This document shows positions 27,910 through 37,355 of a stretch of 64,000 bases of DNA, piece by piece. The notes under the pieces were generated by a model that had not been told where the DNA came from, did no database searches, and worked only from the letters and a program-made list of their open reading frames with translations. Numbering within the stretch: the first letter of the stretch is position 1; each line of letters begins with the position of its first letter. The translations under genes were made by a program, and so were the position numbers. This stretch comes from Tritrichomonas musculus (Eukaryota; Parabasalia; Tritrichomonadida; Tritrichomonadidae), in NCBI GenBank assembly GCA_039105265.1, contig JAPFFF010000008.1, positions 4,774,001-4,838,000 on the forward strand. The letters run 5' to 3'.

Positions 27910-29661
27910 ATGAACACCACAACAAGTGTTCCAAAAGAATTCCCAAACTATCCAGGATATACGTTCTATGATCCTCGCAAACAAGATTACAGAAGGGGGC
28001 AATATCTTAAAGTTACCGCAGGCTTGATGGGCACTCGTCCACCTTTACGATCGACAATTACGAAACAACTTGAAGAACACACCAAAACAATTACTTTTGC
28101 CGAACCACCAATGGTTACTATGACACGCGAACAGCTTGACAGTTTCGATCCACCTCCTGCTGAACCTCATGATCCCGTTTTATGCTTCTTTGCGTACTTC
28201 AGAGAGGAAATAACAGAAAGCCAAGATGAAGAGCAACGAGTTCGTTATGTTAGAATATGCGTTTTCCTTACTGACAATACAATCATGATTGAAGAACACC
28301 GTATTAGAAATAGTGGAATGGAGCAAGGAGTTATTCTTCGACGTATGAGAGCATTAAATCCAAATGTTTCGCCTTTTGGATCACAATACATTGCATCTGA
28401 TTTCAAAGTAGGTATTAACGTCGAAATCTATGGAATTGTTTATCATATATATTCATGCGATAAATTTACCGAAGATTACTTTAATAACAATGGTCTTGAT
28501 ATTGGTCAATTTGAAGAGCCACCTGACGATCTTTATTCCATTAAGAGGAAACTTACTGAACGACCAATTCGTGTTGGACATGTTAATACAGATAAGACAA
28601 ATCTTCGTCAATTTCTTGATTTTGATGGAAAAGTTCTACGATTTTATGCTATTTGGGATGATCGTAATCATTTATTTGGTGAAAAACGAAAGTTTGTACT
28701 TCACTACTTTTTAGTTGATGATACAATAGAAGTTGTTCAAATTTTACCACCAAATTCAGGACGTGACCCAGTTTCTCGTCTTTTAATGAAAACAAAATTA
28801 AACAATCCCCAAACAAACAAACCATACACAGACTCTGATCTTGTAATTGGTGCTCATATCGATGTTAATGGTCGCGACTTTTTCATTTATGATGCTGATC
28901 CTTTCACTCAAAACTTCCTCGATCAGAAATATGGCAAACATGATTGGACTCCAATCAATGTTGATGAAGCTGCTCCATTTTCAAACATCAAACGTGAACC
29001 AGCTCCTTATAATGGCTGGGGAAACGAAGAAGACTCTCTTGGTTATTGTTACTCACTTCATCCAAAGCCACCAAGGAAAGACATTGCCAAACTTATCGAT
29101 AAGGCAAGTGAAATTCTTCGATTTGGTGCTAAATTCAAGAATCCGGCGCCGCAAGACAGAAACAGAGACTTTGTTGTTTGCTTTTACATGGCAGATGATA
29201 CTGTGGCAGTTTTCGAACTTCCAAAGAGGAACTCTGGTTTTAGAGAAGGAAAATTCATTCAAAGATCAAAGCTTAAGAATGTTAACAATCATAACCAATA
29301 CTTCCAAGCTTCTGATTTTGAAATTGGAGGAGAAGTTATAATCAATGGATATGTATTTTTGCTTGAAAAAGCTGATGAATATGCACTCAATTATATGGAA
29401 GCAGATACTATTCAATTCCCTCAATCCGATCTTTTCGAAATTATCATGAGGATAAAAACTAATACAGCAGCTTTATCAAAGTGCCGTAGAACATTTGAAG
29501 GAAATGATCCCAGACTTAGAGGATTTATTGATAGTGATTTGGCAGAGAGAACACTTGTCAGAAATTATGGAATCCCAATGCATGAAGCAGTTACTATTGT
29601 TCGAAGATACTCAAATGAAAACGGATTTGACTATTTCAATTTTGTTTCTGCTCTTCAATAA
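27910..29661 (+). CDS. Triple-DM10 axonemal protein (EFHC1/Rib72-like)
   Basis: The 583-residue protein has three DM10 domains, at about residues 78-190, 230-345 and 395-495. Each has a strand-rich core with a conserved ending (VNGRDFFIYDAD, INGYVFLLEKADEY). A short C-terminal region of EF-hand type follows (NENGFDYFNFVSAL). This is the layout of EFHC1, EFHC2 and Chlamydomonas Rib72, microtubule inner proteins of doublet microtubules in cilia and flagella. The length is close to the family's usual 600-640. Trichomonads have several flagella, so the gene should be needed in the axoneme. The GT31 gene follows on the same strand after 98 bp. Confidence 0.9.
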   Translation: MNTTTSVPKEFPNYPGYTFYDPRKQDYRRGQYLKVTAGLMGTRPPLRSTITKQLEEHTKTITFAEPPMVTMTREQLDSFDPPPAEPHDPVLCFFAYFREEITESQDEEQRVRYVRICVFLTDNTIMIEEHRIRNSGMEQGVILRRMRALNPNVSPFGSQYIASDFKVGINVEIYGIVYHIYSCDKFTEDYFNNNGLDIGQFEEPPDDLYSIKRKLTERPIRVGHVNTDKTNLRQFLDFDGKVLRFYAIWDDRNHLFGEKRKFVLHYFLVDDTIEVVQILPPNSGRDPVSRLLMKTKLNNPQTNKPYTDSDLVIGAHIDVNGRDFFIYDADPFTQNFLDQKYGKHDWTPINVDEAAPFSNIKREPAPYNGWGNEEDSLGYCYSLHPKPPRKDIAKLIDKASEILRFGAKFKNPAPQDRNRDFVVCFYMADDTVAVFELPKRNSGFREGKFIQRSKLKNVNNHNQYFQASDFEIGGEVIINGYVFLLEKADEYALNYMEADTIQFPQSDLFEIIMRIKTNTAALSKCRRTFEGNDPRLRGFIDSDLAERTLVRNYGIPMHEAVTIVRRYSNENGFDYFNFVSALQ

Positions 29662-29759
29662 GTTTTGATTTAAATATTAAGGAGTAAATAATACTATAAA
29701 ATTGAATATTTTCTCAATTTTTTGATATTTAATATTTAAATGAAATTTGATCGTTTTAT

Positions 29760-30995
29760 ATGATTTCTCTCCTAATCTCTTTTTCTCTCCAATTATCGTA
29801 TGATGAAGTAGCTTTTGCTGTTTGGAGTGGCCGAGAATATACAACTCGTCGTGTTGTTTCACAAGCGGGAACATGGTATCAACTAATTCCTGAAATTCAT
29901 GTATATAGTGACGAATTTTTTAATGGAAGCCTTGAACTTGTTTTAAATGAAAGCAACCGAACAAATATAGTTTTTCATGATTTTGGCCATAAAGGTGGTC
30001 ACCTTATGGGTTCAGAGTGGGAACATCGATGGTATTATGCTCAAACGCGTCATTTATTAACAATGGCTGATTTTTATGAACGATTTCCCAATAAAAAATG
30101 GTATGTATGGGCAGACGATGATACATATTTATATCCTGAATCAATAATAAATTTTCTTGATCAACAAGATTCATCAAATTTTGTTGTTTATGGAATTACT
30201 TATTGTTCCTGGGATTCAGTCGCAGAAATAATTGAACCAAAAAGATCTTGTCATCCATTTGCTCAAGGCGGCGCCGGCGTTTTTTATTCGCATACATTTA
30301 TGTCATCAATTGCACCTTATCTTCGTAACTGTAGTGAAATGTTCAATGATCCCAATTTTGCAGGTTCAATGCGCCTAGCAATATGCATTGAGCGTTTTCT
30401 TGGTGTTGATAAATGGAATATGGGATCTACAGCAATTAATTTGAGCCCTCGCTTACATAGCAGTAATCCTCTTCAAGAAACCGAAGAAAGCAATGTAAAA
30501 TTTCCAATGTCTTTTCATCGAATGAGGCATATACTACTATATCAAATTTGGAATGCAACGGAATCAATTTGGATTGATGGGGAAGGAAAAGATAGACATG
30601 TTAGTTGGGACAATATTACAATGTCAACATTTCAAATTGAAGTCGGTAACGACAGAAAAAGAATGAATCTTCATTGGGGATTTAGAATAAGACAATTATA
30701 TGATAAAAGCAATTATATTTATGCTATTTCGAGGCCAGAACCTTTTTTCAATAAATCAGACATTAGCAAAATTAATCCAATTATGTTTGAACAAAAATTT
30801 GAAAGAAATATAACATTAAGATATATTTGTGCAGATGGGTTTGATGTAGATGAAATGACATTTGACTCATTTCTAGGTCCAGAAAAAGTAGGAACTGCAT
30901 TTTTACTGAACTGTCCAAAATCAAAATTAATGCCAATTCAGAGTAAGGAAAAAATGATTCTAAATGTTATACCGAAAGATCCTTCAATGATGTAA
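29760..30995 (+). CDS. Fringe-like GT31 glycosyltransferase
   Basis: The 411 residues begin with a short hydrophobic stretch (MISLLISFSLQL) that should act as a signal peptide or weak anchor. The catalytic part shows WYVWADDDTYLYPES, with the DDD metal-binding motif at residues 119-121, and FAQGGAGVFYS (GGAG at 170-173), both hallmarks of the Fringe branch of family 31. Several Cys and NxS/T sites fit a lumenal enzyme. Fringe enzymes transfer GlcNAc or Gal; the acceptor here is unknown. The start ATG is 98 bp after the DM10 gene and there is no better downstream start. Confidence 0.88.
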   Translation: MISLLISFSLQLSYDEVAFAVWSGREYTTRRVVSQAGTWYQLIPEIHVYSDEFFNGSLELVLNESNRTNIVFHDFGHKGGHLMGSEWEHRWYYAQTRHLLTMADFYERFPNKKWYVWADDDTYLYPESIINFLDQQDSSNFVVYGITYCSWDSVAEIIEPKRSCHPFAQGGAGVFYSHTFMSSIAPYLRNCSEMFNDPNFAGSMRLAICIERFLGVDKWNMGSTAINLSPRLHSSNPLQETEESNVKFPMSFHRMRHILLYQIWNATESIWIDGEGKDRHVSWDNITMSTFQIEVGNDRKRMNLHWGFRIRQLYDKSNYIYAISRPEPFFNKSDISKINPIMFEQKFERNITLRYICADGFDVDEMTFDSFLGPEKVGTAFLLNCPKSKLMPIQSKEKMILNVIPKDPSMM

Positions 30996-31102
30996 TTATT
31001 TAATTTTGAATTTTGTAATCTTGTTTGTATTATTCTATACATATTTTTATAAAAATAATAATTTATTTATAATATCCACTCATAATATATCAAACAAATA
31101 CA

Positions 31103-32191
31103 TTAAAATTTAGAATCATATTCTGATGCAACAAAAGCTCCTGGAATTGCTGCATCCATTCTAATCATTTTCATATACTCATTTTTTTTCATCGGATCTG
31201 GCAAAGTCGGCACAAAAAATGTATCTTTAACTGCCAATAATACAGTATGTTCTTCACCAGCTGCAGCTGAAATTACTTTCATGCCTTCTTTTAAAATAAC
31301 TTTTTTAGGCCGTATCGAATTTGTGAAGCTGGCAGTTCCAAGCTGGCCTTTAACACCAATTCCCCAAGTCCAGCAGTCACCTTCAAAAGTAACGCATCCA
31401 TAATGAGCACCGCCTGCAAAAACTGATATTGGATTGCCACATATTCCGTATATTTGTACTAAACCCCCGTTTGAACAAGTTGTATAAATACGACCATTTG
31501 GCTTAAGTAAAATGTATTTATCTTTACTTGCTGAAACGGAAATAACATCGTTAATTATAATCGGAGAATCTGATTCTTTTTCAGTATAAATACGCAGCGT
31601 TTGATTATCTGATAAAATAGCAAAACCATTTTGTGTAATTTCTGCTTTTATAGGAATTTCTGGATGTGGTAATTGAAACTCGTTAGGAATTCCTTTTAAA
31701 GGAGAATAGAAATAAATTGTTTCTTTTTTGAATATTATAACAGATTTGTAACGAGAAAAAACGTCTGTAGCATTTGAAATTGAAATCAATTGATTATCAA
31801 AAGTTGGAAAATGAATAAATTCTTGTTGATTTATAACAATTGTATGATAATCATTAAGAGCAACCGATTTAACACTAGACTGTGCTAAAACTGGGACTTG
31901 ATTAAAAGAAGGTGGTAAGTTTCCATTAGTATTATTTTCATCTTTTGTTTCATCATATAAATTTGCTGTCTGGTTTGTGGATTTAACTGAATCTATTCTT
32001 CCCCAGGCCATTAAATCTCCATCTGTGGTTAATGCAGCAGAATTCCAACTTCCTGTATAAATGTTAATAATATTCATATCTTTTAGCGCAAGAACTGGTG
32101 AATTGGTATCAATGGTTTGAGTTGTTTGGCCAAATTCACCAGAACCAAAGCAATAAATGGATGAAACTGGAATACCGGGTTTTGAAGACAT
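31103..32191 (-). CDS. RCC1-repeat protein
   Basis: I start at the ATG giving MSSKPGIPV (362 residues); a TTG four codons earlier is not a likely start. RCC1-type blades are visible at both ends: IYCFGSGEFGQTTQ, WNSAALTTDGDLMAWG, and later YGCVTFEGDCWTWGIGVKGQLG and AAGEEHTVLLAV. The middle blades are weakly conserved. The fold is a seven-bladed propeller. A true Ran exchange factor is one option, but the divergence argues for a general adaptor of this common family. It is 139 bp downstream of the Vta1-like gene, on the same strand. Confidence 0.8.
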   Translation of the reverse strand: MSSKPGIPVSSIYCFGSGEFGQTTQTIDTNSPVLALKDMNIINIYTGSWNSAALTTDGDLMAWGRIDSVKSTNQTANLYDETKDENNTNGNLPPSFNQVPVLAQSSVKSVALNDYHTIVINQQEFIHFPTFDNQLISISNATDVFSRYKSVIIFKKETIYFYSPLKGIPNEFQLPHPEIPIKAEITQNGFAILSDNQTLRIYTEKESDSPIIINDVISVSASKDKYILLKPNGRIYTTCSNGGLVQIYGICGNPISVFAGGAHYGCVTFEGDCWTWGIGVKGQLGTASFTNSIRPKKVILKEGMKVISAAAGEEHTVLLAVKDTFFVPTLPDPMKKNEYMKMIRMDAAIPGAFVASEYDSKF

Positions 32192-32330
32192 ATATATTTT
32201 CAAATAGAAACGATTAAATTTTACTATTTGAAGGTCAAAATATTTATTTTTATATATTCATCAAAAAGTTCAATGAAAATAACGTTTAAAAATAAATAAA
32301 AAACAATGCTTCAATTAATATTTACAATTA

Positions 32331-33125
32331 TTATTTCTTATCAAGTTCTTTGATTGCTGCTGACATTGCTGCATATGCAACATTAAGTGAACCATTTTTA
32401 AATGCTAATCTTGCAATTTCAATCAACTGCTTGCATTTATTATTATCATCTGTTTTCTTTGTTTGACTGTGATTTTCTTGACTTGAAATCTGCGGATATT
32501 GAACGTTACTGGGAGGTGGCTTCTGACTATATCCAAAAGTTTGTGGAGGATTTGGAATATTGTTAAATTCAGGACCATCAATTTTTGGGTAAGATGGAAT
32601 AGTTACCATTGATGGATGAGCTGTTTGTGGAATGCCATTATTATTGACAGGGTAATTTTGAATAGGAGCATTTTGTGAATTTGATTGTTGATATTGTATA
32701 TTTTGATTTTGAGGATTTGGTTGTGCAAAAATCTTAGATTCCATTCGTTTTATTTTTTGATTCACTCTTTGTGATGCTGGACCATGTATTGATGTTGCAG
32801 CATAAGACAAATAAGCAAGACGATACATTTCGTTTGGAAGGGATGAATCTTCGGCTGCTGCTAAAATTGAATCGCCAAATTGTTCTAATTCTTTGACATT
32901 TGATATTTTGCATTTTGTTAAAACGCTTTTAAGTTTGTTAAAAGATTCTATGCTTTCTGGTGTTGATTGATTTTTAGAAAAATAATCGTCGCACAATAAA
33001 AACGCATAATTAATAAAAGAACCAGAAATATTTGGAAGAGTACTAGCCAGCATTTCTGCTGCTGACAGAAGTGATTGGACAGATTTTACCACTGAAAGCG
33101 GTGCTGTATTAATCCCACAAAACAT
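32331..33125 (-). CDS. Vta1/LIP5-like ESCRT cofactor
   Basis: The 264 residues follow the three-part plan of Vta1/LIP5. First comes a helical N-terminal region (about 8-135) of tandem MIT type with LAYLSYAATSIHG near its end. A Pro/Asn/Gln-rich linker follows (about 140-225). Last is a short C-terminal helical hairpin (CKQLIEIARLAFKNGSLNVA to AIKEL) that in the family forms the dimer contacting Vps4. The protein would stimulate the Vps4 ATPase in disassembling ESCRT-III at endosomes. Length is a little under the usual 300-330. The layout and tail support the call more than any single motif. Confidence 0.65.
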   Translation of the reverse strand: MFCGINTAPLSVVKSVQSLLSAAEMLASTLPNISGSFINYAFLLCDDYFSKNQSTPESIESFNKLKSVLTKCKISNVKELEQFGDSILAAAEDSSLPNEMYRLAYLSYAATSIHGPASQRVNQKIKRMESKIFAQPNPQNQNIQYQQSNSQNAPIQNYPVNNNGIPQTAHPSMVTIPSYPKIDGPEFNNIPNPPQTFGYSQKPPPSNVQYPQISSQENHSQTKKTDDNNKCKQLIEIARLAFKNGSLNVAYAAMSAAIKELDKK

Positions 33126-33591
33126 TCTAAAAATCTGAATTTTTTTTTTTTTTTTTTTTTTGAAAAATGCCCCTATAATTGAATTTAAAATCTTTCATTT
33201 TTTATCAATAGTAATAATTCTACTAAGTAGATTCAACTTAATTATGGAAAAAAAAATTATTGGTTTCGTAAAAGGTTTGATTATAAAAATAAACAAAAAA
33301 AAATATCTTTTAATCTGTTATTTTATCAAGTATATTTTTGTTTAATTGGCTAATAATGTCAGATTAATGGATATGATAGAGCAATTTTTAGATTAAGCAT
33401 AAAAAAAAGTTCTATATTTTTGACCAACCAATTTTGGCTATTTTTTGTAGATTAAAGGTAAAGTTTGATCAAATATATGATGCAGTATTTGCTATTTCAA
33501 TTATAATATATTATAAAAAAAAAACTCGCTAAAATTTTACTTTCAAAAAGTTTCTGTTTTCAATAAAATTACGTTTTTTATTATATAAAAA
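33126..33591. promoter_or_regulatory. Divergent promoter space, Vta1-like / kinesin-2
   Basis: The 466-bp spacer is AT-rich with a run of about 20 T near 33138-33158. ATTCAGATTTTT, read towards the Vta1-like gene, resembles an initiator. On the kinesin side AAATTACGTTTTTTATT lies about 15-30 bases before the ATG. A 61-codon frame inside (33160-33345) is not protein-like. Confidence 0.4.
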
Positions 33592-35562
33592 ATGTCCCAA
33601 CCAAAAGCAGAAAACATCAAAGTTGTTGTAAGATGCCGTCCTCTCAGTAAAAAAGAAATTGATAGAGGGAATTTTGAAATTATTCGCATGGATCCATCAA
33701 AAAATACAGTTTATCTCATAAAAAAACCTGATGATCAAGAACCTAAATCTTTCTTATTTAACTCTGTATATCCAAATAGTGCTGATCAGCAGTTTATTTA
33801 TGATGATTGCGCCCGTCCAATTATTGATTCTGTTTTAGAAGGATATAATGGAACTATTTTTGCTTATGGTCAAACAGGAACTGGAAAAACATATACCATG
33901 GAAGGAGATATAAGCAGTGAACAAAATAAAGGTATTATCCTCCATGCATTTGATCACATATTTGCTCGTATATCAGGTGTTAAAAATATTCAATTTTTGG
34001 TCAGAGCATCATATCTTCAAATTTACATGGAAGATGTTTGTGATCTCCTCGGCGACCCTTCAAAGAAGTTGCATGTTCGACAGCTTGATACAGGTGTCAC
34101 AGTTGTAGGACTTTCATCTCATATTGTTAAAAATCCAAAAGAAATCACTGATCTTCTTCTTAATGGTGCCAAAAATAGGACAACTGGTGCTACAGCTATG
34201 AATCAACAAAGTTCGCGTAGCCATTCTGTATTTACCATTATCATTGAACAACAAGAAGAAGATGGAAGAACAAAAATGGGTAAATTGAATCTTGTTGACT
34301 TAGCAGGTAGTGAACGTTTAGGTAAAACAGAAGCTACAGGTCAACGCGCCAAAGAGGGAGCCAAGATCAACCAATCTCTTCTTGCTCTCGGTAACGTTAT
34401 ATCAGCTCTTGTTACAGGTTCAAAACACGTTGCATATAGAGACTCTAAACTTACTCAACTTTTGCAAGATTCACTTGGTGGTAATGCAAAAACAGTCATG
34501 GTTGCAACTCTTGGTCCAGCAAATTATAACTATGATGAAACTCTTTCTACGCTTCTTTATGCTACACGAGCACGTGATATCAAAAATATTCCAAAGATCA
34601 ATGAAGATCCAAAAGATGCTTTACTTGGTCAATTAAAGGCTCAAATTGACGCTTTGAAGAAGCAACTTGAAGAACAAAATGCGGAAACGAATGGGAATGG
34701 TGTTGCTGTTGGCGACAACCAATACCTGAAACAGATCGAACATGAGCACAAAAAGAAACTTAAAGAATTAATGGCTGAGAAAAGTATGAATGAAGAGCAA
34801 AGGCAACAGATGAAAGCCAAACTAGATGCTGAATATGAAGCTAGTAAAAAAACAAAAGAGGAATCAGAGCAACTTAAAGCAAAGATTGCTCAAATGGAAC
34901 AGTCTGTTCTTGTTGGTGGAGTCAATCTTGTTGATAAGGCTAAACAGCAGCAAGAAGAAATTCGTGCTCATGAAAGTAAAATGAGGCGCCAACAAGAAGA
35001 ACAAAAAGCTTTATCACTTAAAAGAAAGCAACAAGAAGAAGAAATTCTTCTTGCTGAAAAGAAATATGGTTCAATCAAAGACGAACTCGTTGAAAAAGTT
35101 CATAAAATTAAAAAGATTAGACCACTTATTAAGAAAATGGAAGAATCAATTGATGATATTCAACAGCAATTTGAACGTGAAAGAGAAGAACAATCAAATC
35201 AAATTAAGTCACTTAGTCGTGAACTTCTTTTGTTACAAATGATTGCCTCAAGTTTCATTCCAGAACAACACATTGCAAATATCGAAAAGCACTGTAAATA
35301 TGACGAAGTTAACCAAAAAATGTACATCGATAAAGTTGAGCTTGCAGGATGTCATCAAAAAGTCGAAGAAGAAGTATTTGAGGATAACAGTGTTTATATC
35401 CAAGGTATTGATGGTGCAATCTTCGGTGGCGCGAAGCCGATTGTTGAAGATGAAGAATTGAAACAGAAGAAAGCAGCTGCACAGAAAAAGAGGAAAATGG
35501 CAGCACACAGGCTTCTTAACCAATTCGCACTTGCTGATACTATGGATAGTAAGAATGACTGA
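33592..35562 (+). CDS. Kinesin-2 (KIF3-type) motor subunit
   Basis: The 656-residue protein has an N-terminal motor at about residues 8-335: VVVRCRPLSKKE, the P-loop GQTGTGKT (93-100), switch I SSRSH (207-211), switch II DLAGSE (236-241) and HVAYRDSKLTQLLQDSLGG. The neck RARDIKNIPKINEDPKDALL is the mark of kinesin-2. Coiled coil runs from about 345 to 560, then a short basic tail. Kinesin-2 drives anterograde intraflagellar transport as a heterodimer with a second motor chain and KAP; the partner chain is not in this window. The length is close to KIF3A (about 700). The gene lies between a divergent promoter and the ubiquitin-like gene, 209 bp downstream. Confidence 0.93.
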   Translation: MSQPKAENIKVVVRCRPLSKKEIDRGNFEIIRMDPSKNTVYLIKKPDDQEPKSFLFNSVYPNSADQQFIYDDCARPIIDSVLEGYNGTIFAYGQTGTGKTYTMEGDISSEQNKGIILHAFDHIFARISGVKNIQFLVRASYLQIYMEDVCDLLGDPSKKLHVRQLDTGVTVVGLSSHIVKNPKEITDLLLNGAKNRTTGATAMNQQSSRSHSVFTIIIEQQEEDGRTKMGKLNLVDLAGSERLGKTEATGQRAKEGAKINQSLLALGNVISALVTGSKHVAYRDSKLTQLLQDSLGGNAKTVMVATLGPANYNYDETLSTLLYATRARDIKNIPKINEDPKDALLGQLKAQIDALKKQLEEQNAETNGNGVAVGDNQYLKQIEHEHKKKLKELMAEKSMNEEQRQQMKAKLDAEYEASKKTKEESEQLKAKIAQMEQSVLVGGVNLVDKAKQQQEEIRAHESKMRRQQEEQKALSLKRKQQEEEILLAEKKYGSIKDELVEKVHKIKKIRPLIKKMEESIDDIQQQFEREREEQSNQIKSLSRELLLLQMIASSFIPEQHIANIEKHCKYDEVNQKMYIDKVELAGCHQKVEEEVFEDNSVYIQGIDGAIFGGAKPIVEDEELKQKKAAAQKKRKMAAHRLLNQFALADTMDSKND

Positions 35563-35771
35563 AGTCATTAATAATAGATATATATTTCTAATTATTGATA
35601 TTAAAAAGGAATTGTTTTCTTTTTATTTTTTACTAATATAATAAGTAACTTTCTTAAAACAGGATTATTTTTTAGATGTGGATTATTATTGTTGTTGTTG
35701 TGTTTCTCTTGTTTAAAACATAAAAAAGTTTGATTTTTAAAAATTTTAAAATTTTATGTCACATTTCATAA

Positions 35772-37187
35772 ATGTCTCAAGAAGAAGAAGAAGTCACACT
35801 TGATATTAATCTAAAAATTCTTGGAAATTCAGAAGTGGTAACAATTCCACTTCCCAATAATATTACTATGGAATCAATTAAAATACTTGCTAGCGATTAT
35901 ACTGATATTCCGATTGATAAAATGCGTTTAATCTTAACTGGTCGAGCAATGCGAAATGGAACAACACTTAAAGATTATGATGTGCACAATGGCTCAACTA
36001 TACATATTGTCCCTGAAAGGGAACGAAATCAACGCCCTCAACCACAACGCCAACCTCCGTCAAATATACAGCAACCATCTCCTGCCCAAGTTCAAGAGCA
36101 ACAAAATCAGCAAAACCAAGAACAGCAGCCAAATCAACAAAACGAACGAAATCAAGAAAATGTCCAGCCAACTTTTTCTGCTCCTAATAGTGATTTGGTT
36201 CAGCTCCGAACTGCTGTATCAAATGTACAACAATATCTATCGGAAATATCCTTTGCAGCATCAACTTTGCAAAGAGCAGTCAATCAGCCATCAGTAGGAA
36301 CCTCGAATGAAGCTCTGGCTAATTTATGCCAGCGTGTCAATGATGTAATTCCACAAATTTTGCAACTCAACTCAGATATTTATACATATCATGCGTTCAA
36401 TGTTGACGGTGATGGCAATCGTATTGCTTTTTCAAGAGATGGTCCAATGGGAGATCCATCATCTGATTTTAATGATGGTTTCTCCTTTGGATTTAATAGC
36501 GCTCTTAATCATTTAATACAATCAGCTCCTAATACCATAGTTCTTGAGCCACAAAATAATGATGTTAACTCTAATTCACAGCCATTAGTTCCTCCATCCG
36601 CACAACCTACTTCAAATTCAAATCAAAATTCTTCAACAGTATCAACAACGACAACTTCATCAACTGGAGTAACAACATCAACTACTACTACTACTTATAC
36701 GACTGCATTTTCTATGAATCAACCTCCAAATGTACAACCTCCAACAAACTCAGTTTCAGGTTCTTTTCAAGGTGAAATTGCTCCAGGCGTTCAAGCAGCT
36801 GTTGATATTCAAGTTATTGATGTTCCTGATGATAATAATAACGATAATGGAGATGGAATTGTTGAAGTCAATAATATCAGTATCGATATTGATTCTCAAG
36901 TAGATCCAGCTAGCACACCAGAATCTACAGAAGCATCGAATTCTGGAACGACGACTTCAACTACTGGATCCTTAACTACAGATAATCATTCACCAGCAGC
37001 AGGAAATCAGAATGGACAGCAGCAACCTTTATCACCTCCAAATGACGATCCTGTTGATTTATCACAGATTGTTCTAGATCCCGAAGAATTAGAAATTGTT
37101 AATGCTGATGCAGCAGCGCTTCGTGACCACTTTGAGCCTCCAATACTTGGTATGCAGTATTTCAGGCAAAGTTCAAATAATATGTAA
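35772..37187 (+). CDS. Ubiquitin-like-domain protein with Gln/Asn/Thr-rich tail
   Basis: The 471 residues begin with a ubiquitin-like domain (about 8-80: VTLDINLKILGN, MRLILTGRAMRNGTTLKDYD, GSTIHIVPERE). A Pro/Gln-rich linker follows, then a mid-part with YLSEISFAASTLQRAV and low-complexity Ser/Thr/Asn/Asp segments. An N-terminal domain with a long disordered tail is seen in BAG6/Scythe and ubiquilin, which escort proteins to the proteasome or ER. No UBA or STI1 domain is evident, so BAG6-like is the better guess. TTTCATAAATG at the start looks like an initiator joined to the start codon. It is tail-to-tail with the giant RRM protein, 168 bp apart. Confidence 0.65.
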   Translation: MSQEEEEVTLDINLKILGNSEVVTIPLPNNITMESIKILASDYTDIPIDKMRLILTGRAMRNGTTLKDYDVHNGSTIHIVPERERNQRPQPQRQPPSNIQQPSPAQVQEQQNQQNQEQQPNQQNERNQENVQPTFSAPNSDLVQLRTAVSNVQQYLSEISFAASTLQRAVNQPSVGTSNEALANLCQRVNDVIPQILQLNSDIYTYHAFNVDGDGNRIAFSRDGPMGDPSSDFNDGFSFGFNSALNHLIQSAPNTIVLEPQNNDVNSNSQPLVPPSAQPTSNSNQNSSTVSTTTTSSTGVTTSTTTTTYTTAFSMNQPPNVQPPTNSVSGSFQGEIAPGVQAAVDIQVIDVPDDNNNDNGDGIVEVNNISIDIDSQVDPASTPESTEASNSGTTTSTTGSLTTDNHSPAAGNQNGQQQPLSPPNDDPVDLSQIVLDPEELEIVNADAAALRDHFEPPILGMQYFRQSSNNM

Positions 37188-37355
37188 TTATGAAATGGTT
37201 ATATTATATTTTATATTTTATTAATAAAATTTCTTTGAATCACAATTTTTTCTTTAATTGATATTAAAAAAAAAAAAATATAAAGTTAGAAGTAAGAAAA
37301 AAAAATTACATTTTATTACATTTAAATGATTGAACTATTCTTTTTTATCAATTTT

